Source of the DNA: an uncultured Bacillota bacterium
Lineage (GTDB): Bacteria > Bacillota > Clostridia > Christensenellales > UBA1242
NCBI GenBank assembly: GCA_900544595.1
Contig: UQVQ01000001.1
Location: forward strand, 62,001 to 126,000
Direction: 5' to 3'
DNA: 64,000 nucleotides
Of this stretch, positions 32,813 through 42,574 are shown piece after piece. The translations under genes were made by a program, and so were the position numbers. Each line of letters starts with the position of its first letter. Within the stretch, counting starts at the first letter, position 1. The notes beneath the pieces are model-generated. The model did no database searches. It was not told where the DNA came from and worked only from the letters and a program-made list of their open reading frames with translations.

Positions 32813-33490
32813 TTGAAATTTGCAGGGCTTGTTAAAAATTCATTTGTTGATTTCCCAAACAACATTGCGGCGGTTGTTTTCACATTTGGTTGCAATTTTA
32901 ATTGCTGGTATTGCCACAACAGGCGAATTATTGAAGGTGAAAAAATTGAAAAATACAGCGAAGACGATATTCTAAATTTCCTTGACAAAAGAAAGGAGCA
33001 ACTTGACGGTCTTGTTATCTCTGGCGGCGAGCCAACACTTTGCAACGACCTTGAAAGTTTTATTAAAAAAGTTAAGGAAAAAGGCTTTTTGGTTAAACTC
33101 GACACAAACGGTTCAAATCCCGAGGTTCTTGAAAAACTTATTTCAAAAAACTTGCTTGATTTTGTTGCAATGGACGTTAAAACATCGCTTGAAAAATATG
33201 AAGAAATAACGCAAGGAAAAGTTGACATTGAAAAGATTAAAAAAAGCATTGAACTCTTAAAGAACTCAAAAATAAACTATGAATTTCGAACAACTTTTGC
33301 CCCAGATGTTTCGCTTTCCGACATTGAAGAAGTTTCAAAGTTAATTTCAAACGCAAAGGCATTTGCAATTCAAAAATATAATCCGCCAAACGAAAATGTT
33401 ATAACAATTCCACATTCTTATAACGATTTTGAAAAAGCACTTGAAATTGCAAAAAAATATGTTAAAAATTCATTTTTAAGAAGCGCATAA
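32813..33490 (+). CDS. nrdG: Anaerobic ribonucleotide reductase activating protein (radical SAM)
   Basis: NrdG uses a [4Fe-4S] cluster and SAM to generate the glycyl radical on NrdD. The start is TTG 32813, 7 nt after GGAG; no ATG is available in frame at the correct place. The 225-residue product has the radical-SAM motif C-x3-C-x2-C in FGCNFNCWYCHN (residues about 25-36), the SGGEPTL block (about 66-72) and KLDTNGSNP. The length is longer than short NrdG forms and resembles the NrdG2/PflA-type activases. It follows nrdD in the same unit and ends in a terminator. Confidence 0.9.
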   Translation: MKFAGLVKNSFVDFPNNIAAVVFTFGCNFNCWYCHNRRIIEGEKIEKYSEDDILNFLDKRKEQLDGLVISGGEPTLCNDLESFIKKVKEKGFLVKLDTNGSNPEVLEKLISKNLLDFVAMDVKTSLEKYEEITQGKVDIEKIKKSIELLKNSKINYEFRTTFAPDVSLSDIEEVSKLISNAKAFAIQKYNPPNENVITIPHSYNDFEKALEIAKKYVKNSFLRSA

Positions 33491-33505
33491 TTTTGCGCTT
33501 TTTTT
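33481..33505 (+). terminator. nrdDG terminator
   Basis: AAGCGCA (33481-33487) pairs with TGCGCTT (33494-33500), loop TAATTT, followed by T7. It overlaps the end of nrdG. Confidence 0.85.
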
Positions 33506-33620
33506 GTTTTATTTTGTAAAATTTTTTGATTTTTTTTCTTAATTTTTACATAATATTAAAATTCATTTTTTTAATTATCTTTTTTATGCTAAACTGATTT
33601 TAGGGGGAAATAATTATTTA

Positions 33621-34127
33621 ATGTCAAACATAGTTTTAGTTGGAGCAATTGATGAGGATTTAAAACAAATTGGGCTTGCATTTGCACAAAAGCTTGATTT
33701 TTTCTATTTAAACTGTGAAGATATGATTGCATATTCGCTTTTTGACGAAGAAAAAATGAAAAAAGTTTGTGGGATAAAATATGCCGAAGAGCAAGAAAAA
33801 AAAGTTATTTCCGGGCTTAACTTATATGAAAAAACAATAATTTCGATGAATTGCGAAACATATTCAAACAACATCGACGCAATTTCTCAAAATAACATTG
33901 TTATATATCTTCGACAAACGCCTTCCCAGTTTAATAAACGCTTGGAAAATCTTAAAAAATTTGGAATTAGCAAGCAACTTCTTGGGAAATATGAAATTAT
34001 GCAACTCGTTTTTAAGGAACGTGATAATTATCTCAAAAAAAATTGTAATTTTTTTGTTAAATATGATATATCTAAACTAGACGATTTAATTGAAACACTT
34101 GAATCGCTTACATCGGAGTTAAAATGA
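33621..34127 (+). CDS. Shikimate-kinase-like protein lacking the P-loop
   Basis: The 168-residue product follows the AroK fold by eye: IVLVGAIDEDLKQIGLAFAQKLDFFYLN at the N-terminus aligns with the shikimate-kinase strand-P-loop-helix, but the expected GxxGxGKS/T is replaced by GAIDEDLKQ. The substrate-binding GGG block is also missing (ISMNCETYSNN), while IVIYLRQTPSQFNKRLE and a FKERDNYL segment resemble the lid and adenine region. It is therefore unlikely to phosphorylate shikimate. Its stop overlaps the tkt start (ATGA). A regulatory or scaffolding role linked to transketolase is possible but unproven. Confidence 0.55.
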   Translation: MSNIVLVGAIDEDLKQIGLAFAQKLDFFYLNCEDMIAYSLFDEEKMKKVCGIKYAEEQEKKVISGLNLYEKTIISMNCETYSNNIDAISQNNIVIYLRQTPSQFNKRLENLKKFGISKQLLGKYEIMQLVFKERDNYLKKNCNFFVKYDISKLDDLIETLESLTSELK

Positions 34128-36091
34128 AAATTGAACAAAAATGTGTTAACACCGCTCGCGCTCTTGCAGCGCAAGCAATTTCAAATGCAAATTCGGGGCA
34201 CACCGGCTCGTCGATTGGAGCAGCAACAATCTTAGTTGCGCTTTTTAAAGACCATTTAATTTTTTCGTCTTCCGACAATCTATTTTTAAACAGAGATAGA
34301 TTTATTCTTTCGGCTGGCCATGTTTGTCCGCTTTTATATTCAGTTGAACATATGTTTGGTTTTCCAATTTCAATTGACGATTTAAAACAACTTCGAAAAT
34401 TTGGAAGCAAAACACCTGGACACCCACATTACGGCGAAACTCCAGGAGTTGAATCAACATCAGGTCCTCTTGGCCAAGGAATTGCAAACGCAGTTGGTTT
34501 TGCAATTGCTCAAACGATGCTTGCCGAAAGGTTTAACGTTTTAGACGACCCAATTTTTTCCAACAAAACATATGTTTTTGCTGGTGACGGCTGCCTTATG
34601 GAAGGTGTTGCTCTTGAAGCAATCAACCTTGCAGGAAAACTTAAACTTGAAAATTTAATTCTTCTTTACGATCGAAACAAAATAACAATTGATGGCGAAA
34701 TAAATAAAGTTACAAATGAAAATGTTGAAGCAAAATTCCGCGCGCAAGGCTGGAATGTTATTTCAAATGTTAATGGAAACAACTACCACGCCGTAACAAA
34801 GGCAATTTCAAAGGCAAAACAATCTTCAGGGAAGCCAACAATAATTGTTTTCGACACGATTATTGGCTATGGAACAGAGCTTGCCGGAAAACCAGAAATC
34901 CACGCAAAGCCACTTTCCGAAGAAGAGCTTTCAAAATATTTAACTTCGCTTGAAATTAAAGAGCGCTGGAGTGTTCCAGAAGATGTTAAAAATTTCTGTG
35001 AAGTTGCAACAAAAAGAAACTATGAAATTGAAATGAACTGGCGAAGAAAGGTGAATTTATATTCAAAAACCAACCCAGAACTTTATAAGCAACTTTCGCA
35101 ATTTCTCGACAAAAAAACAATTGACGTTGAAAAAATTGTTGGAAACAAAATTAAAGAAAAGAAAATCAGCGGGCGAGATGCAAACCATAAAATTTTGAAC
35201 ATTCTCGCAGAAAAATATCCAAATATTGTTGGCGGAAGCGCCGACCTTGCCTCTTCAACACAAGCATTTATTGAGGAAGGAGATTTATATTCTCCCGAAA
35301 ACCGCCGCGGAAGAAACATCGCTTTTGGCGTTCGCGAACACGCAATGGGCGCAATTGCAAATGGAATAAGTCTTTATGCAGGACTTAGGGTTTTTGTTTC
35401 AACCTATTTTTCATTCTCAAACTATCTTTTGCCAGCAATTAGACTTAGTGCAATTATGCATCAACCTGTTTTATATTTCTTCACCCACGACTCTCTTATG
35501 GCAGGGGAAGATGGCGAAACGCATCAACCAATTGAACAAATTGCCGCGCTAAGAACAATGCCAAATGTTAATGTTTGTCGCCCTTGCGACACGAATGAAC
35601 TTATTGCTTGCTACGATATTGCTCTTAATGGAATTAACCCAACTTGTTTTGTTCTTGCAAAGCAAGATCTTCAAGTGCAAAAATCAACCGTTGAAGGAGC
35701 TCTCAAAGGCGGCTATGTTCTCGAAAAAGACCCAGGGAAAGTTTCCCTTGTTCTTTATGCAACTGGAAGCGAAGTTGATCTTGCGTTAGGCGTTAAAAAA
35801 GAATTTAACAAATCTGGTGTTAAAGTTGCTGTTGTTTCCTTCCCATGCATTGAAGAATTTGAAAGACAAACTGAACAATATAAAAATTCTGTTCTTTTCA
35901 AAGATGTTAAGGCTCGTGTTGCAATTGAAGCATCATCCGATAACATTTGGTATAAATACATTGGCGAAAAGGGTAAAGTAATAAATGTAACACAATATGG
36001 AAAAAGCGGGCGAGGAAGCGAAGTTTATAAAAAATATGGCTTTTCGGTTGCAAACATTAAAAAAGAAATTCTTAAAATTCTTAAGGTTTAG
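34124..36091 (+). CDS. tkt: Transketolase
   Basis: The TPP-dependent enzyme interconverts pentose-phosphate and glycolytic sugars. The 655-residue length is standard. Visible motifs: GHTGSSIGAA near the N-terminus, LSAGHVCPLLY, GPLGQGIANAVG, the TPP-binding GDGCLMEGVALEAINLAG...N segment (about residues 155-185), and the pyrimidine-domain FGVREHAMGAIANG and THDSLMAGEDGETHQPIEQ. The start overlaps the upstream kinase-like gene by 4 bp. With the phosphoketolase at the window's right edge it suggests pentose use by mixed routes. Confidence 0.96.
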   Translation: MKIEQKCVNTARALAAQAISNANSGHTGSSIGAATILVALFKDHLIFSSSDNLFLNRDRFILSAGHVCPLLYSVEHMFGFPISIDDLKQLRKFGSKTPGHPHYGETPGVESTSGPLGQGIANAVGFAIAQTMLAERFNVLDDPIFSNKTYVFAGDGCLMEGVALEAINLAGKLKLENLILLYDRNKITIDGEINKVTNENVEAKFRAQGWNVISNVNGNNYHAVTKAISKAKQSSGKPTIIVFDTIIGYGTELAGKPEIHAKPLSEEELSKYLTSLEIKERWSVPEDVKNFCEVATKRNYEIEMNWRRKVNLYSKTNPELYKQLSQFLDKKTIDVEKIVGNKIKEKKISGRDANHKILNILAEKYPNIVGGSADLASSTQAFIEEGDLYSPENRRGRNIAFGVREHAMGAIANGISLYAGLRVFVSTYFSFSNYLLPAIRLSAIMHQPVLYFFTHDSLMAGEDGETHQPIEQIAALRTMPNVNVCRPCDTNELIACYDIALNGINPTCFVLAKQDLQVQKSTVEGALKGGYVLEKDPGKVSLVLYATGSEVDLALGVKKEFNKSGVKVAVVSFPCIEEFERQTEQYKNSVLFKDVKARVAIEASSDNIWYKYIGEKGKVINVTQYGKSGRGSEVYKKYGFSVANIKKEILKILKV

Positions 36092-36207
36092 TATGTTTTT
36101 ACTTTGTAAAATATTTATTTTGTGATAATATGTTATCGAAAGTGGGGAAAAGTTAGTCAGTTAATTGATTTGTTTTTCTCCTTTTGGGCTACAATAAAAA
36201 GGAAATC

Positions 36208-36759
36208 ATGAAAAAAAGTCTTGCAAGAATTAAGTGGAAATTGCTTTTCATAATCTGTCAGGTGTTTTTGCTTTCGGCAGTTATTGTCGTTGGTGTTTTT
36301 GCTGCCCAAAAAGCAGATGTTGAACTTAATGGAACAATAACTTTCGAAGCAAATCAAGTTTACGCAAAAGTTACAGGAAGCGTTTCTGGCGCGAAAGAAA
36401 ACCCAACATATCAAACTTTAAACTATTCATTTAATTCAACCCCAACCTCAGCTCAACTTGCTTCTTGGAATAACAACCTAAATTTTCAAAACACTGCAAA
36501 TAACATTGAAATTTCAATGACAATTGAAAATTTAAGCACAGAAAGAAGCCTTACAATAACAACAGCCGACCTTTCTTCAACAACTCCAAATCTAACAAGA
36601 ACAATTTCACCGGCTTCAAAAACTCTTCCACCATCAACAGGCAGCGGAACCAGCAAGGTAACAATAAAATTTACACTTTCTGTTACATCACAAAGTGCAC
36701 AAGTTGACACAAACTATCATTTTAGAGTTGTTTTAACAGACCAAAATGCAACAACTTAA
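36208..36759 (+). CDS. Secreted beta-rich protein, possibly camelysin/TasA-like
   Basis: ATG 36208 with AAAGGA is the start; the frame also reaches a TTG at 36184. The 183-residue product has a basic N-terminus, a long hydrophobic signal (FIICQVFLLSAVIVVGVFAA) and a mature Ser/Thr/Asn-rich beta domain (ELNGTITFEANQVYAKVTG, IEISMTIENLST). The length and the signal-then-'xLxGTITFxA' layout resemble surface or matrix proteins of the camelysin/TasA group, but this is a weak resemblance. It is monocistronic with its own terminator. Confidence 0.6.
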   Translation: MKKSLARIKWKLLFIICQVFLLSAVIVVGVFAAQKADVELNGTITFEANQVYAKVTGSVSGAKENPTYQTLNYSFNSTPTSAQLASWNNNLNFQNTANNIEISMTIENLSTERSLTITTADLSSTTPNLTRTISPASKTLPPSTGSGTSKVTIKFTLSVTSQSAQVDTNYHFRVVLTDQNATT

Positions 36760-36818
36760 TTAAGTTTTGAGCAATTTTTATCTTAACCAAAACAAAAAAA
36801 TAAAATTTAATAACAACA

Positions 36819-36854
36819 AACGCCAAGGACAGTGTGATTTTCCTTGGCGTTTTT
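36819..36854 (+). terminator. Terminator after the secreted beta-rich protein
   Basis: AACGCCAAGGA pairs perfectly with TCCTTGGCGTT (36841-36851), followed by T residues. Confidence 0.9.
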
Positions 36855-36994
36855 GCTAGGTAAAGAAAGTTTTTCCAAGAAAGAAAAATATGGAAACTTT
36901 TCTTTACTCTTATAGTATGTGCACCTTTAAGCAGTATATTCAAAAAAATTCTAAAAAATTCAATTTTTCTATTTTATCTTTCTATTTAATGTGT

Positions 36995-37000
36995 TATAAT
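36995..37000 (+). promoter_or_regulatory. -10 element of ftsK (leaderless)
   Basis: TATAAT lies 8 nt before ATG 37009; no Shine-Dalgarno lies between them and no good -35 is visible. Confidence 0.55.
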
Positions 37001-37008
37001 CAATAAGT

Positions 37009-39804
37009 ATGAGAAACTTGTCTTATGAGAAAAAGAAAAAAATTTTACTTATAACAGGAATTTGCCTTCTTGTTTTATGCTCGTTTGCTTTTTTAGTTTT
37101 ATTCACGGGGCTTATTAAACCCATAAAACGTTTCTTACTTGGAACTTTTGGGCTTTTTTCCTATCCTCTTTTTATCGTCCTTTTCATTGTTGGACTTATG
37201 CTTATTAACAAAAAAAAGTATGTTCTTGGCGCTCGCTATGCCGTTTACATTTCTTTTGCGCTTGTTTCGCTTTTAGCAATTATACAAAACATTATTGTTG
37301 GCTCGTTTGAGGGCGGTTTTTTCGATTTTCTTGGATATAACTATCTCAAACAACTAACGCCTGGCGGAATTATTGTTGGTGTTTTTATTGCACCAATAAG
37401 ATATCTTCTTGGCAACGCAGGTGTTTATGCAATTTATTCGATTTTGCTTATTGTGTTTTCGTGTTTAATTGCCGATTATTTGCTCTATGTGCGAAAAAAA
37501 GCAAGAGAAAACGCACCAATTAAACTTCAAAAACAAAAACAACAACTTAAAGCTGAGGCGAAAGCAGAAAAAACATTGAAAAAAGAAGAAAAGAAAACAA
37601 GTGATTGGATTTTAGACAAGGACGGAAATCTTGTTGGGCGCGATGGCGAACTTTTTTCCGCATCAGATGAGGAAATTCACGCAAAGACGCTTTCAAAAAT
37701 TGATAGGGCAATTGCACGCCGAAAAAATAACGAAGAAAAACCAAAAATAACACTTAACGCAAAAATTGAGGAAGAAAAAGAACTTTCAAAATCGGACAGC
37801 GCAAAGCAAAAACTTGGGCTTATGAAGAAAGGAACAGTTATTGCAAGTTCCCAGCCTGTTAAAAAAGAACCAACTCTTCGCGAAAAGTTTGAAAAGCATG
37901 AACTTTCAAGAAGAGATTATTTGCTTACGCCGCCTTCGCTTAGCGAAATGACAATCTTTTCTCACGAAAACGAAATAAAACAAAATCCTTCAACAAGAGA
38001 AATTAACGAAACATTTAATTCAATTAAGGAGGGAAATTCTTTTTCTGCTTTTCAAGCAAACCCAACCATTGGAAATCCACAAACTTTTGAAAATCAAAAT
38101 GATTTTAACGAAAATCAGTTGTCTCAAAATGAGGAAACATCTTCAACAAACTTTGTTGATTTCGACGATGAAAGCAGCTTTAACTCTCCAGAAAGTAAGG
38201 CAGTTGCAGGCGACATAATTGAAAAAATTATGAAAGACGAACCAAACATTAACATTAGCGCGGAAAACCTTAAACCAGCTGCAAAACCAATTGCTCCTCA
38301 ACCAACATACAAGCAAGAAGAAAAACCAAAACCAAGGCAGCACCAAAAATATGTTGCGCCAACTTGCGATCTTCTTTTTGATGTTAAAAATGACGACACA
38401 GAAATTCAAGAAAGCGTTCAAAAGAAAGCTGTTATATTGGAAAACACTCTTGAAACCTTTAATATAAATGCAAAGGTTATTCGAATTGTTGTTGGTCCAT
38501 CTGTAACGAGATATGAACTTGAAATGCCTGTTGGCGTTCCGGTTAAGAAAATTCTTGCCCATCAAGACGACATTGCTCTTAACCTTGCTTCAAACGGAGA
38601 AATTAGGATTGAAGCCCCAATTCCGGGCAGAAGCGCAGTTGGAATTGAAGTTCCAAACGATAAAATTTCAACAATTGGAATTAAAGAAATTCTTTCAAGC
38701 CCAACTTTCCAAAATGCGCAAAACCCTTTAACTTTTGCTCTTGGAAAAGAAATTAGCGGCGAAATTCGTGTTTGTAACTTAGAAAAAATGCCGCACCTTC
38801 TTGTTGCAGGAGCAACGGGGTCGGGGAAAAGTGTTTGCTTAAATGCAATCATTATTTCCATGATTTTCAAGTCATCGCCAGACGATTTGAAACTTATTTT
38901 AATTGACCCAAAACGCGTTGAATTCTCGATGTATAACGGGCTTCCACATCTTATGCTTCCAAATGTTATAACCGAAACCGACAAGGCAGTTAACTCCTTA
39001 ACGTGGGCTGTTAACGAAATGGAGCGTCGTTTTGGATTGTTCCAAGAAGCAAAGGCAAGAAACCTTGCAGAATATAACTCAACACAAGCAGTTCTTTCGG
39101 GCGAAAAAGAAAAGATGCCTCTTATCGTTATTATTATTGATGAGCTTGCCGACCTTATGATGCTTGCAAAAAAAGAGATTGAGGAAAAAATAACTCGACT
39201 TGCACAAAAATCAAGAGCGGCGGGAATTCACCTTATTCTTGCAACGCAACGTCCTTCTGTTAACGTTATAACTGGAACAATTAAGGCAAACTTCCCATCA
39301 AGAATTGCATTTGCAGTAACAAGTTTTGTCGATTCAAAAACAATTTTGGATTCCGCAGGTGCGGAAAAGCTTCTTGGAAAAGGCGATATGCTTTATGCAC
39401 CACAAGATAAGGCAGAGCCAACAAGAATTCAAGGCTGCTATATCGACGGAAAAGAAGTTGAAAATGTTGTTAATTTTGTTAAGGAACACAACAACTATGA
39501 ATTTGATATGGAAGAAGCAAATAATGTTGTTTCTGCGCCAAAAGGATATGGCGGAAATCCATTTGCCTCAAATCCAGAACAAAGCGACGAACTTTTGCCA
39601 TATGCGCTTAAACTTTTCATTGAAAACGGCCAAGCATCAATAACAATGCTTCAAAGAAGGTTTAGAATTGGTTTCTCGCGCGCGGCAAACCTTGTTGATG
39701 AAATGGAGCAAAAGGGCTATGTTGGCCCAGCAGAAGGCTCAAAACAACGTCCAGTGTTTATGACAATGGACGAATACAAAGCACTTTTTGGAGATGTTGA
39801 ATAG
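37009..39804 (+). CDS. ftsK: DNA translocase FtsK/SpoIIIE
   Basis: The 931-residue protein has four N-terminal membrane helices (about residues 8-165), a long charged, low-complexity linker (about 170-470), the RecA-like motor (Walker A GATGSGKS at about 602-609, Walker B VIIIDELADLM) and a C-terminal gamma winged helix that reads oriented chromosome sequences (ITMLQRRFRIGFSRAANLVDEME). It pumps chromosomal DNA through the closing septum; in spore formers the SpoIIIE version fills the forespore. No Shine-Dalgarno precedes ATG. rimO follows at once. Confidence 0.95.
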   Translation: MRNLSYEKKKKILLITGICLLVLCSFAFLVLFTGLIKPIKRFLLGTFGLFSYPLFIVLFIVGLMLINKKKYVLGARYAVYISFALVSLLAIIQNIIVGSFEGGFFDFLGYNYLKQLTPGGIIVGVFIAPIRYLLGNAGVYAIYSILLIVFSCLIADYLLYVRKKARENAPIKLQKQKQQLKAEAKAEKTLKKEEKKTSDWILDKDGNLVGRDGELFSASDEEIHAKTLSKIDRAIARRKNNEEKPKITLNAKIEEEKELSKSDSAKQKLGLMKKGTVIASSQPVKKEPTLREKFEKHELSRRDYLLTPPSLSEMTIFSHENEIKQNPSTREINETFNSIKEGNSFSAFQANPTIGNPQTFENQNDFNENQLSQNEETSSTNFVDFDDESSFNSPESKAVAGDIIEKIMKDEPNINISAENLKPAAKPIAPQPTYKQEEKPKPRQHQKYVAPTCDLLFDVKNDDTEIQESVQKKAVILENTLETFNINAKVIRIVVGPSVTRYELEMPVGVPVKKILAHQDDIALNLASNGEIRIEAPIPGRSAVGIEVPNDKISTIGIKEILSSPTFQNAQNPLTFALGKEISGEIRVCNLEKMPHLLVAGATGSGKSVCLNAIIISMIFKSSPDDLKLILIDPKRVEFSMYNGLPHLMLPNVITETDKAVNSLTWAVNEMERRFGLFQEAKARNLAEYNSTQAVLSGEKEKMPLIVIIIDELADLMMLAKKEIEEKITRLAQKSRAAGIHLILATQRPSVNVITGTIKANFPSRIAFAVTSFVDSKTILDSAGAEKLLGKGDMLYAPQDKAEPTRIQGCYIDGKEVENVVNFVKEHNNYEFDMEEANNVVSAPKGYGGNPFASNPEQSDELLPYALKLFIENGQASITMLQRRFRIGFSRAANLVDEMEQKGYVGPAEGSKQRPVFMTMDEYKALFGDVE

Positions 39805-39805
39805 C

Positions 39806-41119
39806 ATGGATTTAAAACAAAAGAAAATTGCATTCATAAGTTTGGGGTGCGATAAAAACAGAGTTGACCTTGAAGAAATGATGTATAATCTTTCTTCTTT
39901 TGGTTTCACCTTTGCAAATTCGCAACGTGCACAAATTGTTATAATTAACACTTGCGCGTTCATTTTGCCAGCAAGAAAGGAATCAATTGAAAACATTTTG
40001 GAAATGGCTGCGCTCAAAAAGGCAGGGCAAATTGAAAAAATTATCGTAACAGGCTGTTTATGCCAAAGATTTAAGGACGAACTTGAAAAATATTTGCCAG
40101 AAGTTGACAAATTTGTTGAAGTTAAAGACAACAACAAAATTGTTGAAATAATTGCAAGTTTATACGGCGAAACAGTTAAATATTCCTACGAAAAAAAGCA
40201 ATATTTAATTGCACCAAAACACTATGCCTATCTTAAAATTGCCGATGGCTGCAACAACGCATGCGCATATTGCACAATTCCAAGAATTCGCGGGCGATAT
40301 ATTTCAAATCCAATTGAAGATGTTGTTGCGCGCGCCAAACAACTTGTTTCGTGCGGAGCAAAAGAACTCATTGTTGTTGCGCAAGATGTAACAAGATATG
40401 GAACCGACCTTTATGGCGAGCCAAAACTTGTTGAACTTTTGAAGGAACTTGTTAAAATTAAAGATTTAAAGTGGATTAGACTTCACTATTTATATCCAGA
40501 ACTTGTTTCAAAGGAACTTCTTGAACTTATTTCTTCGTCGCCAAAAATTTGTAAATATGTTGACATTCCGCTTCAACACATCGACGATAAAATTCTTAAG
40601 GAAATGAACCGACGAAGCCGCGAAGATGAAATTCGAAACCTAATTAAAGAAATTAAAGACCTTCCAAACAACATTTCAATTCGTTCAACCTTCATCGTTG
40701 GGTTCCCAGGGGAAACACGAAAACAATTTAACAAACTTTGCGAATTCCTTAAAGAAGCGCAACTTGATAATGTTGGCTTTTTTTCCTATTCCCGCGAGGA
40801 AAACACAAAAGCGTTCTATATGAAGCGCCAAGTTCCAGAGTTTATTAAAAAAAGACGCCTTAAAAAAGTTCAAAAAATTCAAGACCAAATTGCATATCAA
40901 AAAAATCTTGAACAAATTGGAAACATTGAAGAAGTTATTGTTGATTCCTTCGACGAACAAACAGGCTATTTTGAAGCGCGAAGCGAAAGAATGAGCCCAA
41001 ATGTTGACTTTTGCGTTAAAATTCCATGCACGCAAAATGTTGAAATTGGCAAGTTTTACCACGTTAAATATATTTCTTTTGAAAACTACTATTTCATTGC
41101 AGAGCTTGCGCAAGAATAG
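39806..41119 (+). CDS. rimO: Ribosomal protein S12 methylthiotransferase RimO
   Basis: RimO adds a methylthio group to an aspartate of ribosomal protein S12, using two [4Fe-4S] clusters. ATG 39806 is chosen from several in-frame options (TTG 39788, ATG 39794) because GGAG lies upstream at usable distance and it starts just after the ftsK stop. The 437-residue protein has an N-terminal UPF0004 domain (ISLGCDKNRVDLE; Cys in NTCAF and TGCLCQR), the radical-SAM motif CNNACAYCTIP (about residues 148-158), and a C-terminal TRAM-like domain. MiaB is a relative, but ISLGCDKN favours RimO. Confidence 0.9.
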   Translation: MDLKQKKIAFISLGCDKNRVDLEEMMYNLSSFGFTFANSQRAQIVIINTCAFILPARKESIENILEMAALKKAGQIEKIIVTGCLCQRFKDELEKYLPEVDKFVEVKDNNKIVEIIASLYGETVKYSYEKKQYLIAPKHYAYLKIADGCNNACAYCTIPRIRGRYISNPIEDVVARAKQLVSCGAKELIVVAQDVTRYGTDLYGEPKLVELLKELVKIKDLKWIRLHYLYPELVSKELLELISSSPKICKYVDIPLQHIDDKILKEMNRRSREDEIRNLIKEIKDLPNNISIRSTFIVGFPGETRKQFNKLCEFLKEAQLDNVGFFSYSREENTKAFYMKRQVPEFIKKRRLKKVQKIQDQIAYQKNLEQIGNIEEVIVDSFDEQTGYFEARSERMSPNVDFCVKIPCTQNVEIGKFYHVKYISFENYYFIAELAQE

Positions 41120-41191
41120 AGTTGTAAAAATCACTTTGAAAAAAGATAACATAGTGATATATTAAATTTATAAATTAAATTGAGGTGTTAA

Positions 41192-41809
41192 ATGAATTTA
41201 CCAAATCGAATTACTCTTGTTAGGATAATTTTAATTCCATTTATGATTTTTTTCTATCTTGCATCGTTTATTCCTGGCTCTTGGGGAAAAATTGTTGCGC
41301 TTGGAATTTTTATCATTGCCGCATTAACCGATATGCTTGACGGTCAAATTGCAAGAAAACGAAACTTGGTTACAAATCTTGGAAAATTTCTCGACCCAAT
41401 TGCCGACAAACTTTTAACCATGGCAGCGCTTCTTCTTGTTGTTTGCGATGGAACAGTTCCAGCGCCATATGGAGTTCTTGCCGCTTGCATAATTTTAGGA
41501 CGCGAACTTATTATAAGCGCATTCCGTCAAGTTGCTGCAACAAAAAATTTCGTTATGGCAGCCGACTGGTATGGAAAAATTAAAACAATTGTTCAAGACA
41601 TTTCGCTTCCAGCGCTTTTCTTGCTTTCTTTCTTCTATTCAAGCGGAGTTGTAACAGGAAAAGGTCTTTTTGCCTTTGAGATTATAAACTGGGTTTTACT
41701 TGGACTTGCAACACTTCTAACAATTGTTTCGGGAATGAACTATCTTATTAAAAACAGAGCAGTTTTAAAAGATAAAAAAGAACAAACAGAAGAAAACAAG
41801 GAAAATTAA
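41192..41809 (+). CDS. pgsA: CDP-diacylglycerol-glycerol-3-phosphate 3-phosphatidyltransferase
   Basis: PgsA makes phosphatidylglycerol-phosphate, the committed step to phosphatidylglycerol and cardiolipin. The 205-residue membrane protein starts NLPNRITLVRI, typical of PgsA, and has the CDP-alcohol phosphotransferase motif D-G-x2-A-R-x8-G-x3-D-x3-D (DGQIARKRNLVTNLGKFLDP, continuing to ADK; about residues 50-73) and about five to six helices. Preceded by GAGGTG. The cinA-like gene follows after 6 bp and recA after that, a common Firmicute order. Confidence 0.94.
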   Translation: MNLPNRITLVRIILIPFMIFFYLASFIPGSWGKIVALGIFIIAALTDMLDGQIARKRNLVTNLGKFLDPIADKLLTMAALLLVVCDGTVPAPYGVLAACIILGRELIISAFRQVAATKNFVMAADWYGKIKTIVQDISLPALFLLSFFYSSGVVTGKGLFAFEIINWVLLGLATLLTIVSGMNYLIKNRAVLKDKKEQTEENKEN

Positions 41810-41815
41810 ACAGAT

Positions 41816-42520
41816 ATGAAAGAAGGGATTTTCAAATGTTTTGGAGTTTCAAAGAGCGATGTTAAATCGCTTCTTTCTTCTTTAATTGAAAACTCAAACG
41901 GCGTTGAATATGAAATTGAAGGCGAAAACCTGCTAACAACAATAAAACTTAGCGCGCCTGAAAATAATTTTGCATTTTTCGATTGGACAAGGCTTATCTT
42001 TGAAAAACTTAGCCAATATATCTATGCCGAAACCGATATTTCCCTTGAAGAAACCGTTTTCGAGCTTCTTAAAATGCGCAAATTAACGCTTGCAACTGCC
42101 GAAAGCATAACAGGCGGGCAAATTGTTTCAAACCTTATAAAAAAGAATCTTGGGGCAAGCAGCGTTGTTGTTGAAGGGCTTGTAACCTATGCAAACGAGG
42201 CAAAAATGAACAGGCTTGGGGTTTCACAACAAACTCTCAACCAACAAACAAGCGTTAGCGTTCAAACAACCTACGATATGGCAAAAGGTCTTTTGGAAAC
42301 ATCTTCTGCAAGCATCGCAATTGCAACAACAGGTTATGCAACAAGCGTTCAACAAAGCGAAACAGCTGGGCTTGTTTACATTGCAATTGGAAACCGCAAC
42401 AGAATTGATGTTTACAAGAACAAATTCAGCGGAACACGCGAGGAAGTTATTGAAACAGCTGCAAACGCCGCGCTTTTCTATTTAATTAAAAAATTACGCA
42501 AAAATGATTTCGATTTTTAG
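41816..42520 (+). CDS. CinA C-terminal-domain protein (nicotinamide-nucleotide amidase-like)
   Basis: Residues about 75-234 form the CinA/PncC domain: KLTLATAESITGGQIVSNLI, VVEGLVTYANEAKMNRLGVS and ATTGYA. This domain deamidates nicotinamide mononucleotide in pyridine-nucleotide recycling. The N-terminal ~70 residues resemble only the small KH-like piece of full CinA, and the large molybdopterin-binding-like domain is absent. The normal GPGG of the active-site region is altered (ATTGYATSV), so activity should be tested. It lies between pgsA and recA, as cinA does in many Firmicutes. Confidence 0.82.
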   Translation: MKEGIFKCFGVSKSDVKSLLSSLIENSNGVEYEIEGENLLTTIKLSAPENNFAFFDWTRLIFEKLSQYIYAETDISLEETVFELLKMRKLTLATAESITGGQIVSNLIKKNLGASSVVVEGLVTYANEAKMNRLGVSQQTLNQQTSVSVQTTYDMAKGLLETSSASIAIATTGYATSVQQSETAGLVYIAIGNRNRIDVYKNKFSGTREEVIETAANAALFYLIKKLRKNDFDF

Positions 42521-42574
42521 CAAAATGAGTTATAATATTACTGTAATAAAAAGACGAATTTAGGAGATAAAAAT

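Noticed and set aside
42500..42574. LexA/SOS box upstream of recA
   Set aside because: No GAAC-N4-GTTC or similar palindrome is visible; the nearby GCATAG motifs are downstream of recA and do not match known SOS boxes.
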